Origin: Epithemia pelagica | Lineage: Eukaryota > Bacillariophyta > Bacillariophyceae > Surirellales > Surirellaceae | Length of the DNA stretch: 64,000 bases | Direction of reading: 5' to 3' | Assembly: GCA_946965045.2 (NCBI GenBank) | Contig: OX337229.1 | Coordinates: 6,014,001 to 6,078,000 of the forward strand | Shown here: positions 34,291 to 43,921 of the stretch, one piece after another | Numbering within the stretch: the first letter of the stretch is position 1 | Layout of the letters: the number at the start of each line of letters is the position of its first letter | Position numbers and translations under genes: made by a program | The notes under the pieces: model-generated | Databases searched by the model: none | Told to the model about the DNA's origin: nothing | The model's input: only the letters and a program-made list of their open reading frames with translations

Positions 34291-35380
34291 ACTGCTGTAG
34301 TAGTAGTCCAGCCGCTCCACACTCCTCCGCCAGCCTGGAACATCTCATGGCTCCGACGCAGCATACGATTGGTGCCATTGCCGAAGAACAATGGGCTCGT
34401 CAAGGCATGGACTTTTAAAGTCGGGCCGAACAAGGCATTGGACTGCAACAGTAACTCCAACAACAACAACAAGCCTATGATCCATCCACTTCGTCGTCCG
34501 TCGTGTTATCCAATTTACTCCAACAAAGTTTGGTCTACGATCAATACGATCGAATCCAACACCAACACAATCAAGTCCTATGACCCCACCACCACAACAA
34601 CAACAGCAGCAACAACAACGAGACCCACAATCGACCCAGTCACCCACAAGGAATGAACCATCCAACCAACAAAATAATCAGTGCAGTCCCAACAGTCCCC
34701 AAACAAAACATGAAAGAAAGCATGTCCATGGCGTCCCGATCCACCGCCCTGGATACGCACTGCTGTCGGTACACACGACGAGAGAGGGACAGGGCCATTC
34801 GTGGTGGGGCCGTACTTATGGGACACTGGTTCCGTGATTTATTGATTTCCATCGTTGGAACAACCCAAGGTTACTGAATGCTTGGGTCGTCCTGTTGTGT
34901 TTCACTCTCTGATGGCAGTCGTATGAATCATCACGGGGCTGCAGAGGATACTGGGAGTATCCATTGACAAATGAAAAAGAAGAAACAGAAAACGTGTCTC
35001 TATGCACGCGCATGTTCCAGTGATTTCTGATCTTTTTCTGCGTTTGGTTGTGGGAGCGTAGACTCAGAGAGAAACAACCACAACAACCAGGAGGAACAAG
35101 GTAAACCAACAAAAGAAAGCGAGAGACGAAGAAAACTAGTGTGGGCCCTTGTTTCTCACTCAATTCTAGTTATCCTATTCGGAAGGTATTGGATCCAACC
35201 GTCCCGAGCGTCTGTTGCTTCGCTTGGGTGAACAATCAATACGAACCAACCAATAAAATGGCTGATTTTCCAAATACTCTCCCTCGCGGATGGTGATATA
35301 TAATGACTACAAAGTACTCCTATGGATAGGTAGGTGTAGTAAGAACTATCTAGGAGTACCTATTGTCGCATTACCTATCA
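34291..35380. other. Decayed coding-like DNA and spacer
   Basis: Downstream of block B, 34291-34880 contains CAA-rich, coding-like DNA in several broken frames (Gln/Asn-rich, with stops), and one 74-codon plus-strand ORF (34653-34877) of no known family. It looks like a gene remnant. From 34880 to 35380 nothing is supported except the 3' flank of P5CDH. Confidence 0.4.
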
Positions 35381-37626
35381 TTACGTGGGTGGTGGTTGGA
35401 TCCAATCGGTGGGAATGGGGGCATGATCGGTAATAATTTCTCGATGACAGGACCACACGAGTTGTATGGCTTCGGGTGTCCCAATGCCGGCGCCTCGCGG
35501 ATCCCCCGCCGGTCCAAACCAATGGTTTTGGGGAGCGCCCGTGGTGCGGGCCCGTCGTCCCGTATAGGTTGTCCCATTCACGGTATGGGCCAAGACGTGT
35601 TGACAAAAGTCCACGTCATTGGAAACCACAGCAGCCGTCAAATGATGCGACATGCCTTCCATCAAGTCTAGGACGATCGGTAAGGTTTGGTCGTTGTAAT
35701 AGGAAATTACCTGAAAGGGAGCAAACAATTCTGTCGTACACAGGTCGACATGTTGGGGTTTGACCAATTCTTGCAACGGTACGTAGACTGCCGTGGGTTC
35801 CACGGCACCGTATTGTGGGGGAATGGTGTGCTGTTTGAGTTCCTGACCTCCAAACAAGACTTGGGCACCGGGGATACTCGACACTTGTTGGACATGATTC
35901 AAAAAGGTTTCCGTCGTGACCGTCATGGTCGGACCAACCGTCAAATCGGCCAAGCTTCGATGGGCGGCCGTGGCCTCGAGTCGTTCCATGAAATTTGTCG
36001 TCTTCCAATTCTCATGGACCAAGAGTATGGATTGGGCCGAACATTTTTGCCCCGCACAAGCGTAGGCATCTTGATCGCATTGCCAGGCAACATGGTTGAC
36101 CGTTTGTGGTTGTTCCGCAGTCGGCACGTCAGGTCCCAAAATCTTCCAATCAAAGCCGGCATCTTCCAATTTGATCTTGCCGCGCGTCACCGTGGCCAGC
36201 CGTTCTCCGACACGAGAGGATCCGGTAAATTGCGTCATGCGAATCGGAGCCTTGACCAAGAGTTGTTCCATGACGGGGCCTTGACAATTCAACTGCAAAA
36301 TGTAGAATAGAAATTGAGAATGGTGGAATGTGCGGGGTATAATATAAAAGGAATGACACAAGCCAGGGAGAAAACAACATCCGCATCGTCTGTGAGCAAC
36401 AGTTGTTTTTAGGGCGCTGCATACTGTGACCAATACAGGACGACAGTCGCCGAAAACAAAAACGTACCAAATCGCAATCGGATGGATCCATTCCACAATA
36501 ATGCAAGAGTCTCAGAAATTGTTCCATGACAATCTGCAATTAGTATTATCGAAACAAGTGAGGTCGGGTTGCAACAAACAGACAGAACGCGTGTGAGAGT
36601 GTCGGATCGTCCTTCCTTGCGTATTGTGCTCTCTAGTTTGTTCCAAGACAAAAGTGCTTGGAGGGTTTGCCACGACAGTAGATAGAAAGAAAGAGAACAC
36701 ACACACTCTCTCTGTAGATATACATGATACACACGAGCATGTGGCCCCCGTTCGATGGAACAGCAAGAAGAAGAAGAACCGCACAATATGCCACCATCAC
36801 AACAACAACAACAACAACAACAACGTATTGTACGTACTGACGCTGGCTCCGAGGGTTTGAGGACAGCCTTGTTGCCCATGAAGAGTGCTCCCATGACTTG
36901 CAAGACGGGAATTTCCAAAGGAAAATTAAAGGGACAAATGACCGCCACGGAACCGTACGGCCATCGATGACCGACCGACATTTGACCCACGTGATCACCG
37001 GGTACACCAAAGGATGTGGCCAAGCGACGGACATTGTCGCCGGCAAAATTGTTCAAAAACGAGGCCGTGACACGGACTTCTCCCATGGCTTGGTCATACG
37101 ATTTGGGAACACAGGCTTGAATGCATCGCGCAAAAAAGTCAGAGCCAGCCGGAGAGGACAAGACGTGACCGGCCTTTCGCGCAATGTCGCCCCATTCCAA
37201 ATAGCGATGTACATCTTTCAGGGGATTGTGCAAGCCACTCTTGGGGACCTTGGCCAAACTTTGACAAAAGAGTATCAATTCGTCCGTTTCGTTGGTTTTG
37301 GGAATGCTAAACAAGGCATGAGGGGCATTTCGATCCAAAGGTGCCGGAATGTCCAAGCGATCTTGTTGTTCATGCCCAGTCCATTTGCCGTCGCACAAGT
37401 TTTGGATGCGATAGGGATTGGGATCGTATCCAGTCAATTGCAAGGGATCGACCGTGGCCCACGGTAAGGATTCCGCATACGACAAGCGTGTAGAAGACGT
37501 TGTTTTTGTTGTTGTTGTTGTTGCGGACGACGACGACGACGACGACGACAAGGCGGCCGAAAAGGATCGCCCAATGACGACACGGGCAGTCACCAAGCGA
37601 CGAGGCAACAGCCACGACAGGGTCAT
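35381..37626 (-). CDS. P5CDH: Delta-1-pyrroline-5-carboxylate dehydrogenase, mitochondrial (ALDH12 family)
   Basis: Three exons (37626-36838, 36533-36468, 36292-35381) join in phase 0 across introns of 304 and 175 bp to give 588 aa. The start carries an Arg/Ser-rich amphipathic presequence (MTLSWLLPRRLVTARVV), consistent with mitochondrial import. The body follows plant-type P5CDH closely: FNFPLEIPVLQVMGALFMGN, KPSEPAS, MTQFTGSSR, KLEDAGFDWKILGPD, the catalytic Cys in GQKCSAQS (about residue 370), and the C-terminal signature TTGAPQNHWFGPAGDPRGAGIGTPEAI. It oxidises glutamate semialdehyde, formed from proline, to glutamate with NAD+ in the matrix, the last step of proline breakdown. Exon 2 is only 22 codons. 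Its first 140-190 bp and the proximal promoter are the source-like copy of the leaders found at 28980 and 33648. Confidence 0.95.
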
Positions 37627-38080
37627 TTTTTGGTTGGTTTGTTGCTCTCTCTCGTCTTCACTGAACAAACAAACAAACAAGAAGATCAATCGTAGTATGG
37701 GAAGATTGCTTCTGTCAATAGAAGAAAACAAGAACACCCCAAACCGTCGACGCAGATGTAAAACAAGAGAGAAAAGAGAATGCTCTTGCTTTGTGTTCTC
37801 AAAGAATCGCGGAAGATTCCCTCCCTCATTGATCAGTCGCTCAAAACAACTCAAGACTCAACCAACAACGAATGTAATAAGGTTCGGGATATACTGTGTA
37901 GGACTATCCAGGCTACCATTGGACCGCTTCGCGGTAAAGAGTCGACTAAGTTCAGTATCTGTTATCTGTGCAGTGGAATCCGTGACTGAACGAACCAGAA
38001 GTACTGAAATATGTAGACTACTTAGGAGTGAGAATAAAGAGAGACGGTGTAACTGAACTTCCTGGGAGTAGTTGTGGAAT
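37627..38080. promoter_or_regulatory. P5CDH promoter and spacer to satellite
   Basis: The first 130 bp or so upstream of the P5CDH ATG match the regions before leader copies A and B, including the CAAACAAACA-type tract. Beyond about 37760 the similarity ends, and the TGACGTCA box of A and B is absent. From about 37860 to 38080 nothing is recognised; the satellite begins at about 38081. Confidence 0.5.
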
Positions 38081-38543
38081 TCTAGTATCCACAGGTTTCG
38101 GAATGTGAAAACGTTGTCACTTATATTCCACGCCATACGATATCTGATGATGCAATGCAATTTGGGTGCGGCAACTCTAATGGTATAGTTGTTCCTGTTC
38201 GACTTGAGGCTATAGTACTATAAGATTTGTCGCCATTTGTTTCGCGTGAGAACAACTCTAGTATCCACAGGTTTTGGAATGTGAAAATGGTGTCACTTAA
38301 AGTCCACGCCATAAGGTATCTGATAATGCAATGCAATTTGGGTTCGGCAACTTTGATGGTATACTTGTTCCTGTTCGACTTGAGGCTATATTACTACAAG
38401 ATTTGTCGCCATTTGTTTCGCGTGAGAACAACTCTAGTATCCACAGGTTTTGGAATGTGAAAATGGTGTCACTTATAGTCCACGCCATAAGGTATCTGAT
38501 AATGTAATGCAATTTGGGATCGGCAACTTTGATGGTATACTTG
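38081..38543 (+). repeat. 176-bp satellite, left segment
   Basis: About 2.6 tandem copies of the 176-bp unit, each with the conserved core CTATAAGATTTGTCGCCAT and GAGAACAACTCTAGTATCC. The first copy is diverged and starts abruptly; the last is cut by the LTR element. The array resumes in register at 43922. Confidence 0.95.
38539..38543 (+). repeat. Target-site duplication ACTTG, left
   Basis: The last five satellite bases before the element, repeated at 43922-43926. An uninterrupted satellite unit carries ACTTG once here (GTATACTTGTTCC). Confidence 0.9.
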
Positions 38544-39299
38544 TGTTAGGATTCTCACCTTTAACTAGGTGATGGTGGAATCTACAACACATCGACTGAT
38601 GCTAGTATTTTATGGCATCCGATGACATTTTCCTAAAAGTGAGAAAAGAATGTCGGCATGCTCGCGAAACTATAAATTTGGCCACGGCATGCTCGCAGTG
38701 CACGCGTTATCGGCGACCGCTCGGATATTAACTATGGCCCAACACGTGCGCGCCCAAAACTATCAAGTGCGCGCCTCTACTATCCGAGTACGCGCATCCA
38801 CGATTCGACCTAACGGTCTATGTAATCAAAGCACGAATCACGATCACGCGAGACCATATCTCTGTTCCCACAAATCCAAGAATGCAAACAGCAACGCGCC
38901 CAGGACAAGACTTATACCACGACAAAGCAAGAGCTGTTGCATCCCATACATGTTATCCATCACCCTATACATTCAATACACACCAATGCCGGTCTACTCC
39001 AACCAGTGAGGACCTATCACACCAGATCCATGGCCGTATACAAGAGCAAGGACTTCGGCACCATCAACCACCTTAGTTAGTAATCGTCTCACAATCATTA
39101 ATATCACCATTTTAACACTCATCTTAAGACTAACCTCTTATCAGTGGACCGACTGCCCCCACCCACGGCGGACTTCGACTTGCAACTCTTCTCTGACCCG
39201 TGGAGGATTGTTGTATCGGTTGGTGATCGATTGTCGGCTCAGCGAGCCTTTTACCCAACTACCTATTACCCTTCTGAATTCTCAATGAGAGTTCTGCTA
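38544..39299 (+). repeat. 5' LTR
   Basis: 756 bp, beginning TGTTAGGATTCTCACC and ending GAGAGTTCTGCTA, so it lacks the usual terminal CA. Boundaries are fixed by comparison with the 3' LTR and by the ACTTG duplication. It includes a TATAAA at 38671-38676. Confidence 0.92.
38654..38696 (+). promoter_or_regulatory. Candidate LTR promoter
   Basis: TATAAA (38671-38676) lies between two direct copies of the 12-mer CGGCATGCTCGC (38654-38665 and 38685-38696). Further on come several GTGCGCGC-like repeats (about 38745-38800). The layout suggests U3 promoter and enhancer elements; this is inference. Confidence 0.4.
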
Positions 39300-39803
39300 G
39301 ATTAACAGTCTCATCGCTCATTGCCCTGCAGTCGCATTGGAGATCATACTTACCCATCTACATTGAGTACAGATTGAGCTACACCAACAAACAAGAGTTA
39401 GAGGTCAAAGCTACCCAACCCAACAACAGGGCCAGCCTGGCTAAGGCTAGGGTCATCAACCCTCTCCTATTCCAGGACCTCAAGCTGGACCAGGACTTCG
39501 TGCAACTACCTTCCCAATACTCACCTGACCAGTACTTTGCTGAGGACTACGAGCAAGACGAGGAAGCTACCATTATTCCTGACTCCCCGGTTCAACTCGA
39601 TCACCGCAACGAGTCCGGAAGTGACCAAGGATAAGTATCTTTAAGTAGTTTCCACAACAAACCAGAGACAAAACCGAGTTCCGCACATCCGGGTTCCCAG
39701 CACAACACACATCCGGGTACTTACATACGTGGCACACACGTGGTACATCCGGGTTCAGATCACACCACACATTAAATAAACAACGAACCAACCATATACT
39801 ACC
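39300..39803 (+). other. Element leader, possible primer-binding site
   Basis: The primer-binding site should begin directly after the 5' LTR (39300 onward, GATTAACAGTCTCATC); I could not assign the tRNA. A small 86-codon ORF (39374-39634) of unknown meaning lies in this leader, before the main gag-like ORF. Confidence 0.4.
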
Positions 39804-41717
39804 ATGGATCCAACATACCCCAAGACACCTTCTCTTCCTTCTGACGACTCAGTACCGCCCGACATATCAGATACACAAGTGTTCAATCATATCACCCAGC
39901 ATCTATTTGAATGTGATGAGGAACGAGCTCAAGCCCTTCATCAATGGATAAAACATAGTGGTTTCGAACACATTCTGAATGTCATCGACTATCTTGCAGT
40001 CAATCCAGAAAAGAATATCAAGGACCTTGGACAATACAAGTATGGGAACAAGACGATGAACCTGAAGACGTATACAAGGCATCAACTGAAGATCCTAGCA
40101 TATTGGTCACGAGAACAAACCTCAACCCTGCAGCAGTGTGATATATCCCGTTCAACCTGGTTGAACCTCAACAAGGCCGATTATGATCATTGGAGAATCA
40201 ATGCAGACTTCACCAAGCTTTGCCTGAACCAAGGTTGGATTTCGTCATTTCGTTTAGCAAAAAGAGAGGTCTTACGTCTTAACAACTACATTTCCAATCT
40301 TTGTCTCGATGATTCATGGCACGGCACAACCTATCAGTTTCTTCTCCACTTTCAACACCAATTCCATCTTCTCGACAATCTGGGATCAATGTTTGATCAC
40401 ATTCCTGGCCACTCCACTAGGATGACCTTCCTGATGAAAGCCGTTGAAAAGGTACCTGATTTACGACAAGTCAACATCTTGTCTGGTGCAAAGACACTTT
40501 GTTATCAATCATATTTCCGTCTTCTCCTTGATGCCGCATATGATCATGACCAAGCAACTCGAGCACCAAAGTCTAACCGACTTAAGCATACCAAGCAATG
40601 CGACTTTCAATATGATCAAGATTTTGATATCAAAGATCTATCACCCAAAGAAAAACACCGCATGATTAAGAGAACTAACGTGAAGACCAAGAAATCATCT
40701 TCGCTTTGTCCAAAGATCAGTCTTCCAAGAGATCTGTGGAGTAAACTCAACGACAATAGTCGTCAAGTAATCATTGCGTACAACAAGTCTACCCAGAATC
40801 CGTCATCAACAACTGCATGCATGGAACAGACGCATACTCTTGACATTGATCCGGAACCTGATCCCGACCCTGGTCGTGCATGGATTGACGACATGATTCA
40901 AGATGATTCCCAAGACCATCAAGATAATTTCTTTGATCTGATTACCCGGTTGGTTCCACAAGTTGTGACCAATCTTGTTGTCAATCATCCAACATCTAAT
41001 CTTGCTAATTTGGAATCCAATACCAAGACAACATCCATCCCTAATGATTGTCCCAAGAACAACAATTGTAAACAGAAAGTTCAGACATCTCGACATCTGC
41101 TCTCTCGCATGTCTACTTTCTCCGGCGACAATCACATGACTGGCTTTAATTGGCATCTTGATCCCATGCAAGATACGGCACCTTCTTTGAGGACTGTTGA
41201 AAATGATGGCAATCCAAATGATGCGTTTGGGAAATATACCAATCGTGTTGTCTGTAACCTCAACCTTCTCTTGGATTTACCTTACGATCATGGACCCGAT
41301 ACACCTTCCTTCTTCACACCCATACTTGGAGAGTACGGTTCCAAATCATACCTCCAAGATCAGAACATGGCTGAGAACCGTTGTCAGACCGTTAAGAGGA
41401 CAACATACGTCGTGACCATTTCGGGCCATATCTCTCTTGAGATCCTCAATGGTCGCCCACCCGGCATTACCCACCCTCTTTTCTTCCTTATCTGGGACAA
41501 GGCCCCCTACTTTACCGCATCATATGCCCTCTCCCACCGTCCCTACCGTCCCTACCCTCCCTCTTTTGTCACGACACTTGGCTACTGGCTTGTTTTTGCC
41601 CCTCCTATTGGTGATACTTTGTCTCTGGACACTCAAACCCTTTGTTACTCTGCCATTCTTCATGATGCACCCACGCCACCCAGCAACCTTTGTGTGGATA
41701 CCTCTTCAGGGGAGTAA
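39804..41717 (+). CDS. Gag-like / unknown ORF of the LTR element
   Basis: 637 aa starting MDPTYPKTPSLPSDD. The N-terminal half is helical and charged; the middle has Lys-rich clusters (KEKHRMIKRTNVKTKKSS). No zinc knuckle (CCHC) or aspartic-protease motif was found, so the Gag assignment rests on position (first long ORF after the LTR) and size. The last 100 codons are Pro/Leu-rich and may be out of their original frame. It lies wholly inside the element. Confidence 0.5.
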   Translation: MDPTYPKTPSLPSDDSVPPDISDTQVFNHITQHLFECDEERAQALHQWIKHSGFEHILNVIDYLAVNPEKNIKDLGQYKYGNKTMNLKTYTRHQLKILAYWSREQTSTLQQCDISRSTWLNLNKADYDHWRINADFTKLCLNQGWISSFRLAKREVLRLNNYISNLCLDDSWHGTTYQFLLHFQHQFHLLDNLGSMFDHIPGHSTRMTFLMKAVEKVPDLRQVNILSGAKTLCYQSYFRLLLDAAYDHDQATRAPKSNRLKHTKQCDFQYDQDFDIKDLSPKEKHRMIKRTNVKTKKSSSLCPKISLPRDLWSKLNDNSRQVIIAYNKSTQNPSSTTACMEQTHTLDIDPEPDPDPGRAWIDDMIQDDSQDHQDNFFDLITRLVPQVVTNLVVNHPTSNLANLESNTKTTSIPNDCPKNNNCKQKVQTSRHLLSRMSTFSGDNHMTGFNWHLDPMQDTAPSLRTVENDGNPNDAFGKYTNRVVCNLNLLLDLPYDHGPDTPSFFTPILGEYGSKSYLQDQNMAENRCQTVKRTTYVVTISGHISLEILNGRPPGITHPLFFLIWDKAPYFTASYALSHRPYRPYPPSFVTTLGYWLVFAPPIGDTLSLDTQTLCYSAILHDAPTPPSNLCVDTSSGE

Positions 41718-42023
41718 TCGCTTCCAAGTGAACCCAACGGCAAGCAAGCTGACATTGTTTTCATTTGTAGCAAAGGTGAAGATCCATCCACGCAAATTCC
41801 AACGATCAAACATGATGACACTATTGGACAACCTTTCCTTGTTTATGATCCAGAGGAAAATGGGGAGCAACCACAACCGTATAATGGGGAGCAACCACAA
41901 CCGTGTCTTATAAGATGCGTCATTGATTTAGAACAAGATGCTCTCAAGCAAGAAGACTGTATCAAGTACACTTTCTGCAAATCCATTTCCGACATTGACA
42001 AGATAATTTCATACCGTCAACAT

Positions 42024-43154
42024 ATGGAATACATCAAACAGGACAACCAAGCACAGGAAACTGAAGATGACGTTTTCCAGTTCAGAGACGTTGTTGCAGA
42101 TCAAGAACCGTCAAGTATTAGCAACAATCCTGACTACAAAAGAAGTCACTGTAATATACTTGTTGATTGGGAGACTGGGGCGATGATCTATGAGCCTCCG
42201 TCACTCGTGGTAAATGATGCCTATGCCAAGAAACATGATCTATTGAATGAACTTGGATGGAAACATCTCAAGCATTTTGTCAAGACCAGTAAATGCCTTG
42301 TTCAAGCTGCCAAACAGCAGTCAAGAATCAAGCAAGTCTGTCGTTCCATCAAGTACAAGTTTGGTTATCAAGTTTCAAAGACAAATGAAGAATTAGTTGT
42401 TTTGTTAGACAAGCAACATGGTAAAAGAAAGTGGCACAACACTACCGAAGTTGAGCTCTTTCAGGCTTCACTGATCCAATCCCTCACAAAAGTCAAGGAT
42501 TGCGTTCAAGCTCAGTGCAAGAGAAGGGAAATGATAAATGCATCACCAGAAGAGTATCACAAGAACAAGATTCGAATCCATCTTGTAAAACATGATGATA
42601 GTCGCCCAGCACTTCTCATCACAGACGAGGCTTTTACCAAAGAACCAGTTGAGGCAATCTTTTTGTGTACTACTTCCATTCACAACTTCCATACAACCAC
42701 CTGTCTTGGGATTCTCAATGATATGGATATATGGGGAGCAAAAGTTGGAATTGCACACGACCTGGAAGCTTTATCTGGAGAGAAGATCTTGATAGTTGCA
42801 AGACAAGAACTCAAGGAATCAGGTCACATCTTGATTACGCACAAGGCATCCAAGGGATTAAAATCTTCAGGAGCATGTCGGCATGACTGTTTCTTTGACA
42901 CCCCCATTGATATGGATTTGTCACCAACTAAAGCAGATCCCAATGTTTGGATGAAGAAGGCACCTGGGGAGCATAGCTCAAAGGGCATCGACAAGACCTA
43001 CCAACTCAAGAATGATGACTATGAGAACATCCAGGAGACATTCTCAACAAGCATTGGAAATTCTCAAAAGTATGGACCATGTTCAAGATCATATTCTTCT
43101 GGGGAGGAAACGTTCAGAAGCATGACAAGGAAAATAACAATCCTCACTCGATGA
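42024..43154 (+). pseudogene. Decayed Copia (CoDi-like) reverse transcriptase fragment
   Basis: 376 codons still open but diverged. It keeps the order of a diatom Copia RT: the ILVDWETGAMIYEPPS linker, YAKKHDLLNELGWKHLKHF, YKFGYQVSKTNEE, then LNDMDIWGAKVGIAHDLEA and KADPNVWMKK. The catalytic D residues of the fingers/palm (normally near DV-x-AYL) are replaced, and the YVDD region and RNase H are missing. It cannot be a working polymerase. Confidence 0.65.
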
Positions 43155-43159
43155 ATTGT

Positions 43160-43165
43160 GGGGAG
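43160..43165 (+). other. Polypurine tract
   Basis: GGGGAG directly abuts the 3' LTR, the expected place for plus-strand priming. The same GGGGAGCA string recurs inside the element (for example two tandem copies near 41858-41904). Confidence 0.6.
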
Positions 43166-43921
43166 TGTTAGGATTCTCACCTTTAACTAGGTGATGGTGG
43201 AATCTACAACACATCGACTGATGCTAGTATTTTATGGCATCCGATGACATTTTCCTAAAAGTGAGAAAAGAATGTCGGCATGCTCGCGAAACTATAAATT
43301 TGGCCACGGCATGCTCGCAGTGCACGCGTTATCGGCGACCGCTCGGATATTAACTATGGCCCAACACGTGCGCGCCCAAAACTATCAAGTGCGCGCCTCT
43401 ACTATCCGAGTACGCGCATCCACGATTCGACCTAACGGTCTATGTAATCAAAGCACGAATCACGATCACGCGAGACCATATCTCTGTTCCCACAAATCCA
43501 AGAATGCAAACAGCAACGCGCCCAGGACAAGACTTATACCACGACAAAGCAAGAGCTGTTGCATCCCATACATGTTATCCATCACCCTATACATTCAATA
43601 CACACCAATGCCGGTCTACTCCAACCAGTGAGGACCTATCACACCAGATCCATGGCCGTATACAAGAGCAAGGACTTCGGCACCATCAACCACCTTAGTT
43701 AGTAATCGTCTCACAATCATTAATATCACCATTTTAACACTCATCTTAAGACTAACCTCTTATCAGTGGACCGACTGCCCCCACCCACGGCGGACTTCGA
43801 CTTGCAACTCTTCTCTGACCCGTGGAGGATTGTTGTATCGGTTGGTGATCGATTGTCGGCTCAGCGAGCCTTTTACCCAACTACCTATTACCCTTCTGAA
43901 TTCTCAATGAGAGTTCTGCTA
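43166..43921 (+). repeat. 3' LTR
   Basis: 756 bp. Line-by-line reading found no difference from the 5' LTR. It is followed by the ACTTG duplication (43922-43926) and the satellite. Confidence 0.92.

Larger units (their letters stand above)
38544..43921 (+). mobile_element. Non-autonomous Copia-like LTR retroelement inserted in satellite
   Basis: A 5,378-bp element: LTRs of 756 bp at each end with no difference seen by eye, a 5-bp ACTTG duplication, and a purine tract (GGGGAG) directly before the 3' LTR. Inside are a 637-codon gag-like ORF and a decayed fragment of diatom-type Copia reverse transcriptase. No intact integrase, RT active site (YVDD) or RNase H was found, so movement must have relied on enzymes from another element. 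LTRs that still match imply a recent insertion. Confidence 0.88.

Noticed and set aside
38650-39009. 119-codon ORF in each LTR
   Set aside because: It lies in the LTR promoter/leader region, is the same in both LTRs and has no domain; probably chance.
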